Part shown: piece by piece, positions 60,041-64,000 of the stretch
Position numbering within the stretch: position 1 is the first letter of the stretch
Layout: each line of letters starts with the position of its first letter
NCBI GenBank assembly: GCA_944320495.1
Contig: CALUHR010000002.1
Span: forward strand, 1 to 64,000
Direction: 5' to 3'
From: Candidatus Methanomethylophilaceae archaeon
GTDB taxonomy: Archaea > Thermoplasmatota > Thermoplasmata > Methanomassiliicoccales > Methanomethylophilaceae
DNA length: 64,000 nucleotides
Translations under genes and position numbers: made by a program
Notes under the pieces: model-generated
Told to the model about the DNA's origin: nothing
What the model saw: only the letters and a program-made list of their open reading frames with translations
The model's database searches: none

Positions 60041-61153
60041 TCAGACGAACGCGCCGATGGTGGGCGCGTCCAGACGGTCCATGTCGTAGAAGATGATGGC
60101 CTCCCTCATGCCCTCGGCGCCGCATCCGGTGCCCATGAAGTGATCGAGCAGCGACATCCTCCAGAGCAGGTCCATGATCGACACGGACAGGCACCCATAA
60201 TAGGAGTTAGACATGTCGTCCTCGTAGCCGTTCTCGTCCATCAGGGAGAAGACGCTCCCCATGAAGCTGTCCCTGGAGTTCAGCGTACGTATGTAGTCCC
60301 TCAGGACCGCGGCACCCTCCTGGTCGGGCACCCTGAGCCGGACGTCGGCGGCGTCGGCGAACGCCTTGTGGTGGAGCTCGCCCTCGTCGTCCATGACCAT
60401 CCACTCGACGGTGCCGTCCACGGCCATGAACATGTTCCAGTTCCACTGCGGGTCGCAGTACACCGGAACGCTGAGCGGATCCTCGGAGCCCATGGACTCC
60501 ATCGCGGACTCCATCCCCGCCTCCTGCAGGGACGCCATGTCAGGCTCCCTGTCCGGCTGGATGGCGCGGAGGGACATCACCGGCTCGATGGAGGCGGCAT
60601 CCATGATCCTGCCCAGGTACGAGATGTCGGAGAACATGGCGAGGTTCTCGGACACGGACATCCTCAGACCGGAGGGGTCCACCATCACGCCGGCCTCGCG
60701 GCAGTTGGCGTAGAACTCCGTGTAGACGGCCTTGGACTCCGCCATCGCGGCGTCCGCCCTCGATGATGCCAGCGCCACCACGGAGCGGGCCTCGTCCATG
60801 GCGCTGACGCCGCTGCCGGTCCAAGCCCCCCTGCATGAGAGGTCGAGCTCGACCTGCAGACGGTCGCTGGCGTAGAGGTGGAACGGGAACTGGCGGCAGT
60901 AGGCCGGCCTGTCCTTGTACACGGAGCACCTCCTCCCGTTGAGGAACGTGCAGGAGCCGCGGCCCTTCTTCAGCGCGAGCGCGGTGTAGGGCTCCGGACC
61001 CCTGGATCTCACGAGCGCCGAGGGGTGGTTCCTCTTGAAGAACGGGCGCTCCTCCGGAAGGACCTCCGGCTGGCACAGGCAGCACATGCCGCACTGAGGG
61101 GGGCACTCGACGAGCCTCCCCGATATCTCTGAGTAATCGACCTCGTAGTCCAC
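60041..61153 (-). CDS. YkgJ-family Fe/Zn-cluster protein, multidomain
   Basis: 370 residues from a GTG start at 61153. The N-terminus is a YkgJ-type cysteine cluster (CPPQCGMCCLCQ then CTFLNGRRCSVYKDRPAYCRQFPF), which binds a metal or iron-sulfur cluster and is found in proteins related to flagellin N-methylase. The rest is an alpha-rich domain of unknown function ending in YYGCLSVSIMDLLWRMSLL. No Met precedes the cysteines, so GTG is the likely start. It overlaps the read-on of pyrC. Confidence 0.75.
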   Translation of the reverse strand: MDYEVDYSEISGRLVECPPQCGMCCLCQPEVLPEERPFFKRNHPSALVRSRGPEPYTALALKKGRGSCTFLNGRRCSVYKDRPAYCRQFPFHLYASDRLQVELDLSCRGAWTGSGVSAMDEARSVVALASSRADAAMAESKAVYTEFYANCREAGVMVDPSGLRMSVSENLAMFSDISYLGRIMDAASIEPVMSLRAIQPDREPDMASLQEAGMESAMESMGSEDPLSVPVYCDPQWNWNMFMAVDGTVEWMVMDDEGELHHKAFADAADVRLRVPDQEGAAVLRDYIRTLNSRDSFMGSVFSLMDENGYEDDMSNSYYGCLSVSIMDLLWRMSLLDHFMGTGCGAEGMREAIIFYDMDRLDAPTIGAFV

Positions 61154-62411
61154 GGACGTCCCTTCCGATTGGTTCGCCGCAGAACTCTCCGTCCCGTACT
61201 TGAAGGCTTCCCCTGACGCAGACGCATCTCGGGAAGACGGCCGGGAACCCCCCGTAGGGGGAGTGGCCACACCTGCTGTGCAGACGGGGCACGTCTATGG
61301 GTGCGGACCGCCTGAGGTCGAAGATCGCGAGGTCCGCATCGTAGCCCTCGGCAATCCTGCCCTTGGGGACGTCGAACAGCCTGCCGGCGTTGTACGATCC
61401 CATCCTGACCGCCTCGGACAGCTGGAGATCGCCCCTGCGGACCATCTCCATCATCATGGGCACCGCCGTCTCCACACCCGGTATGCCTGACGGCGCCTCG
61501 GCGAACGGACGGTCCTTCTCGTCGGCCGCATGGGGCGCGTGGTCGGTCCCGAGCATGTCGAACCCGCCCCCCATGAAGAGGGCGCGGAGGGCCTCCCTGT
61601 TGCGGGCGTCCCTCAGCGGGGGGTTCACCTTGTACTCGGCGCCGGGGTTGCGATCGGCGTCGAAGGTGATGTGGTGCATCGTGCATTCGGTGGAGAAGCC
61701 TGCATCCCTCGCCATGGCCAGACCCTCTGGGGTGGTCAGATGGCAGATGTTGATGCTGGATCCGCGGAAGTTCGCGGCCAGTCTGGAGATGGCCTTCCAC
61801 TCCGCTTCGGCCGGACGGTTCCTCAGGTGGTCCCTGCAGCACCGCTCCTCCCCCTTCGATATGAAATGGTCGTCCTCAGCGTGGACGCTCATGCGCCTGC
61901 CGGTGGCGAGCACGTCCCTGACCGCCGGGATCATCTCCTCGTCGTCGTCCAGGAGGATGTTCCCAGTCGTCGATCCCATGAACAGCTTGAACCCCACGAC
62001 GAGCGGCGCCAGCATCCCGGCGTTGATTCCCGCGGTGACCGCCGCGAACAGACCGTAGTCCGTGACGGCCTTCCTGCCGACGACGGCCTTCTTCTCCGTG
62101 AACGTGCGGACGTCGGTGACGGGCGGCACGGTGTTGGGCATGTCGTACACGCAGGTCACTCCCGCGTGGACCGCAGCTAGCGTCCCGGTGCCGAAGTCCT
62201 CCTTCCCGGTCATCCCGGGGTCGCGGAGATGCACATGTGGATCGATGAACCCGGGCAGCATGACGTCGCTGGTCCCCAGCTCGATCCTCCTGTCCCCTCC
62301 ACGCACCATGCTGCCTACGGAGACTATCCTCCCGTCACAGATCCCGACCTCGGTGTACCTGAGCTCCCCGTCGACGAGGGCCCTGCCGCACACCACGGTC
62401 TCGATGTCCAA
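60540..62411 (-). CDS. pyrC: Dihydroorotase (PyrC), frame runs on into the next gene
   Basis: Residues 1-422 form a complete class I dihydroorotase: metal ligands in DPHVHLRDPG, the carbamylated Lys in GFKLFMGS, HAEDDHF, CHLTTPEG and GTDHAPH. It catalyses the third pyrimidine step, matching pyrBI in this window. It starts at TTG 62411 behind GGAGGGAGG. The family end would be near 61145; there CTA-CGA replaces a possible CTA-TGA, and T in place of C would be silent for the ykgJ-like frame (Tyr TAC to TAT). Without a stop the frame continues 201 codons to 60540. Confidence 0.88.
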   Translation of the reverse strand: MDIETVVCGRALVDGELRYTEVGICDGRIVSVGSMVRGGDRRIELGTSDVMLPGFIDPHVHLRDPGMTGKEDFGTGTLAAVHAGVTCVYDMPNTVPPVTDVRTFTEKKAVVGRKAVTDYGLFAAVTAGINAGMLAPLVVGFKLFMGSTTGNILLDDDEEMIPAVRDVLATGRRMSVHAEDDHFISKGEERCCRDHLRNRPAEAEWKAISRLAANFRGSSINICHLTTPEGLAMARDAGFSTECTMHHITFDADRNPGAEYKVNPPLRDARNREALRALFMGGGFDMLGTDHAPHAADEKDRPFAEAPSGIPGVETAVPMMMEMVRRGDLQLSEAVRMGSYNAGRLFDVPKGRIAEGYDADLAIFDLRRSAPIDVPRLHSRCGHSPYGGFPAVFPRCVCVRGSLQVRDGEFCGEPIGRDVRGLRGRLLRDIGEARRVPPSVRHVLPVPAGGPSGGAPVLQEEPPLGAREIQGSGALHRARAEEGPRLLHVPQREEVLRVQGQAGLLPPVPVPPLRQRPSAGRARPLMQGGLDRQRRQRHGRGPLRGGAGIIEGGRRDGGVQGRLHGVLRQLPRGRRDGGPLRSEDVRVREPRHVLRHLVPGQDHGCRLHRAGDVPPRHPAGQGA

Positions 62412-62997
62412 TGTCCTCCCTCCGGACGATGTCGCCGCGCGGGGTGGTCTCGCGCCAGGCCTCGCCCGTGAAGGTCTCTATCCTGGCCCCCTCGCGCCTC
62501 CATGTTCCCGGCGGGAGACCCGCCTTCATGCAGAGATGGTCGAGGTACTCCTCCTTGTCCCAGCCCTGCTCAACGGGGACCTGCGGGAGGAACAGCCCTC
62601 TGCGGCCCATGAACGATAGTATCAGCCCGTCGCGTCCGATGACGATGCTCTTCAGAATCCCCTCGGGCGTGTCCGCGCGTATCGCCTCCGGCCTGCTCAG
62701 GACGGTGACCTCGACGGTCACGCCGCCGAGCTCCCCGGGGGACAGGCGGGGGAACCTCGGATCGTTGCAGGCGGATCCGGCCGCCTCGACGATAGCCCTG
62801 CCCAGCGGCATCACGGGCATGGGGATCCCTATGCATCCGCGGAGCTCTCCGGCTGGGAACGTGTCCAGGGTGACGAACGCCCCTGCGGAGTCCGAGAAGG
62901 CGCCGATGTCGGGGATCGCCGGTGCCGGACGGCCCGAGGCCTCGGCCTCCACGGCCGATCTGGCCAGTCTAACTGCCTCCTCGCCCTGGAGCATCAT
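62335..62997 (-). CDS. AMMECR1-domain protein, frame runs on
   Basis: About 198 residues fit AMMECR1: GAFVTLDTFPAGELRGCIGIP with the conserved LRGCIG, NDPRFPRL, and EGWDKEEYLDHLCMKAGLPPGTW-like motifs. The domain lies next to MEMO-like genes elsewhere and may be an oxidoreductase; its reaction is unknown. The frame passes CGA at 62403-62401 where a stop is expected, inside pyrC's TTG-GAC-ATC-GAG start (ATC to ATT would create TGA silently), and continues to 62335. Start ATG overlaps the previous stop. Confidence 0.82.
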   Translation of the reverse strand: MMLQGEEAVRLARSAVEAEASGRPAPAIPDIGAFSDSAGAFVTLDTFPAGELRGCIGIPMPVMPLGRAIVEAAGSACNDPRFPRLSPGELGGVTVEVTVLSRPEAIRADTPEGILKSIVIGRDGLILSFMGRRGLFLPQVPVEQGWDKEEYLDHLCMKAGLPPGTWRREGARIETFTGEAWRETTPRGDIVRREDIGHRDRGVRQGPRRRGAQVHRGRDL

Positions 62998-63449
62998 CGC
63001 TCACCGACACCCTTGAAGACGCCGTCCGCGTCCCTGCGGTCGTCGGAGACGATCTCGACCCTCTTGGGGGCCTCCCTGCGGCATTCGTGGGCCCTGCAGG
63101 CGGCGTCCTTCATGGTGGCCTCGGTGCTGCGGAACCCGTCCCTGACGGGAGCCGGCATGGGAGCGCGCTCCATCAGGGCGCTCATGCCCATGAAGAACTC
63201 CAGGCCCATGTTCACGAAGTGCCTCTGCACCTCGGGGTCTGTGAATGCCGAATAGGCAGTGCGGGCGAGGTCCTCCGCCCTGGCGCGGGACTCGTCGGCG
63301 AATCCCCTGGCGTGCCCGTAGGCCTGCCTGGCCGCGTCCCTCTCGGCATCGACGAACTCCCTGGCGGCGCTCTTCTGCGTCTCGATCATCCTCTCTATGA
63401 GGTCCCTGTTGTTTGCGACGAACGCCTCGAACTCTTCATCTGTGGTCAT
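62994..63449 (-). CDS. Helical protein of unknown function
   Basis: 151 residues, mostly predicted alpha helix with many charged residues (EFEAFVANNRDLIERMIETQKSAAREFVDAERDAARQAYGHARGF). One hydrophobic patch (HFVNMGLEFFMGMSAL) lies near residue 82, and the tail is basic. No family is recognised. It overlaps the ArsA-type gene by 14 bases and AMMECR1 by 4, so it is operonic with both. Similar partners occur next to gas-vesicle or ArsA-like ATPases, but this is only a guess. Confidence 0.65.
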   Translation of the reverse strand: MTTDEEFEAFVANNRDLIERMIETQKSAAREFVDAERDAARQAYGHARGFADESRARAEDLARTAYSAFTDPEVQRHFVNMGLEFFMGMSALMERAPMPAPVRDGFRSTEATMKDAACRAHECRREAPKRVEIVSDDRRDADGVFKGVGER

Positions 63450-64000
63450 AGTAGACCCTCCTGAACTTGATAAGGAGCTTATCGCCCTTGAACTCTGCCC
63501 CGTCTATCTCCGAATCCATCATGACGTCGGGCAGCTGGACGTTGATCTTCTGGCTCCCGACATGGACCATCAGGGTGCTGCGGTCCAGCCTGAAGAGCTC
63601 GACCTCCTTCGAATCCACGAAGGGCATGCGGATCTCGACGATGTCGTGGTCCCCGGAGGTCACGAACCTCATGGGGCTGGCCTCAGAGTAGACCGCGGCG
63701 GGATCGCCGTCGCCGTAGATCAGGCGCGCCATCTCCCTGAGCTTCTCCTCCCCGCGGAGCTCGGTGCGCATCATGGGGCACCCCTTGATGACCATGGGGT
63801 CGAACGCGCTGTGGATCAGCGCCATGTTCTCCTCCTGCTCGGCGAACCTCTCCCTCAGGAACTCCGACTCGGACGCCTCCGGGGGCAGAATGCGGTTGAC
63901 GATCAGCGCCTCGACGTTCTTGTTGTAGAGGCTGAGGTAGGTGTAGGCGCGCATGGTCTCGCGGATGACCATCTTCTCCGGGTTCACCACGAGGCGGACG
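63436..64000 (-). CDS. ArsA/GET3-type anion-transporting ATPase (C-terminal part, runs off the right edge)
   Basis: The frame is open to the window end; only about 188 C-terminal residues are seen. VNPEKMVIRETMRAYTYLSLYNKNVEALIVNRILPPEA is typical of the ArsA/GET3 family after the second nucleotide-binding segment. The end carries a beta-rich HSP20-like domain (DIVEIRMPFVDSKEVELFRLDRSTLMVHVG), as in archaeal ArsA-like proteins. The P-loop lies outside the window. First visible gene of the AMMECR1-pyrC-ykgJ operon. Confidence 0.82.
   Translation of the reverse strand, partial: VRLVVNPEKMVIRETMRAYTYLSLYNKNVEALIVNRILPPEASESEFLRERFAEQEENMALIHSAFDPMVIKGCPMMRTELRGEEKLREMARLIYGDGDPAAVYSEASPMRFVTSGDHDIVEIRMPFVDSKEVELFRLDRSTLMVHVGSQKINVQLPDVMMDSEIDGAEFKGDKLLIKFRRVYYDHR

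Noticed and set aside
1..64000. CRISPR arrays, insertion sequences, prophage genes
   Set aside because: No regularly spaced repeats, transposase, integrase or capsid-type sequences were found on either strand.

Overview
The window is chromosomal DNA from a GC-rich methanogenic euryarchaeon. The best fit is the order Methanomassiliicoccales (Thermoplasmata). Archaeal features include archaeosine synthase, diphthamide synthase, RNase P subunit Rnp4, L10e, L37e, L41e, Sec61-beta, an intron-containing tRNA-Trp, TATA boxes with leaderless or near-leaderless starts, and occasional AGGTGAT-type ribosome binding sites. A methanogenesis marker 4 homologue points to a methanogen. Almost every gene ends in TGA. 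TAG is nearly absent as a stop, and one regulator gene is interrupted by an in-frame TAG, as expected for a pyrrolysine-decoding lineage. The 5S rRNA gene stands alone, as in Thermoplasmata. No insertion sequence, prophage or CRISPR array is visible; the window looks like core genome with a few transferred transporter cassettes.

Layout. 1-8 kb: threonyl-tRNA synthetase, tRNA-His, an HdrD-like iron-sulfur protein, RtcB, an HD hydrolase with a PUA protein, a candidate small RNA, and archaeosine synthase. 8-15 kb: a small regulator, a secreted transglutaminase-like protein, pyrB-pyrI, a nucleotide-kinase-like protein, a DUF92 membrane protein, 5S rRNA, an NSS transporter and an acetyltransferase. 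15-21 kb: porGDAB divergent from ppsA, the acetyl-CoA to pyruvate to PEP module. 21-31 kb: azlCD, a CBS/ParB-like protein, AAG glycosylase, Mrp with a NifX-like partner, a GntR-controlled ABC exporter cassette, queE-queC-queD (making the preQ0 used by ArcS), marker protein 4 and a nitroreductase. 31-37 kb: an HD protein, seryl-tRNA synthetase, a CRM protein, Rnp4, a large unknown protein, L10e, Dph2 and Sec61-beta. 37-46 kb: a CPA2 antiporter, two acidic unknown proteins, a NikR-like regulator with a ZIP transporter, TerC, and CsoR with a copper-type P-ATPase. 46-56 kb: an acetate transporter, an ABC exporter whose permease runs into a glyoxalase-like domain, tRNA-Glu/nadE, a nitrilase, tRNA-Ser, and a six-gene amino-acid run (ACT, hom, citramalate synthase, ACT, UPF0210). 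55-64 kb: tRNA-Trp with a guide-RNA intron, L41e, tRNA-Arg, a membrane protein, an FMN-binding protein, the amber-interrupted regulator, tRNA-Ala, purF, L37e, and a tightly overlapping operon of an ArsA-type ATPase, an unknown protein, AMMECR1, pyrC and a YkgJ-type protein.

Two cross-cutting observations stand out. First, the in-frame amber codon at 57896 sits in a protein whose homology continues across it. Second, six genes (azlD, queD, rnp4, the drug-exporter permease, AMMECR1, pyrC) run past their family-typical end, and each has a CGA codon where a TGA stop would be expected. All assignments come from reading translated sequence and motifs by eye; no database search was run.
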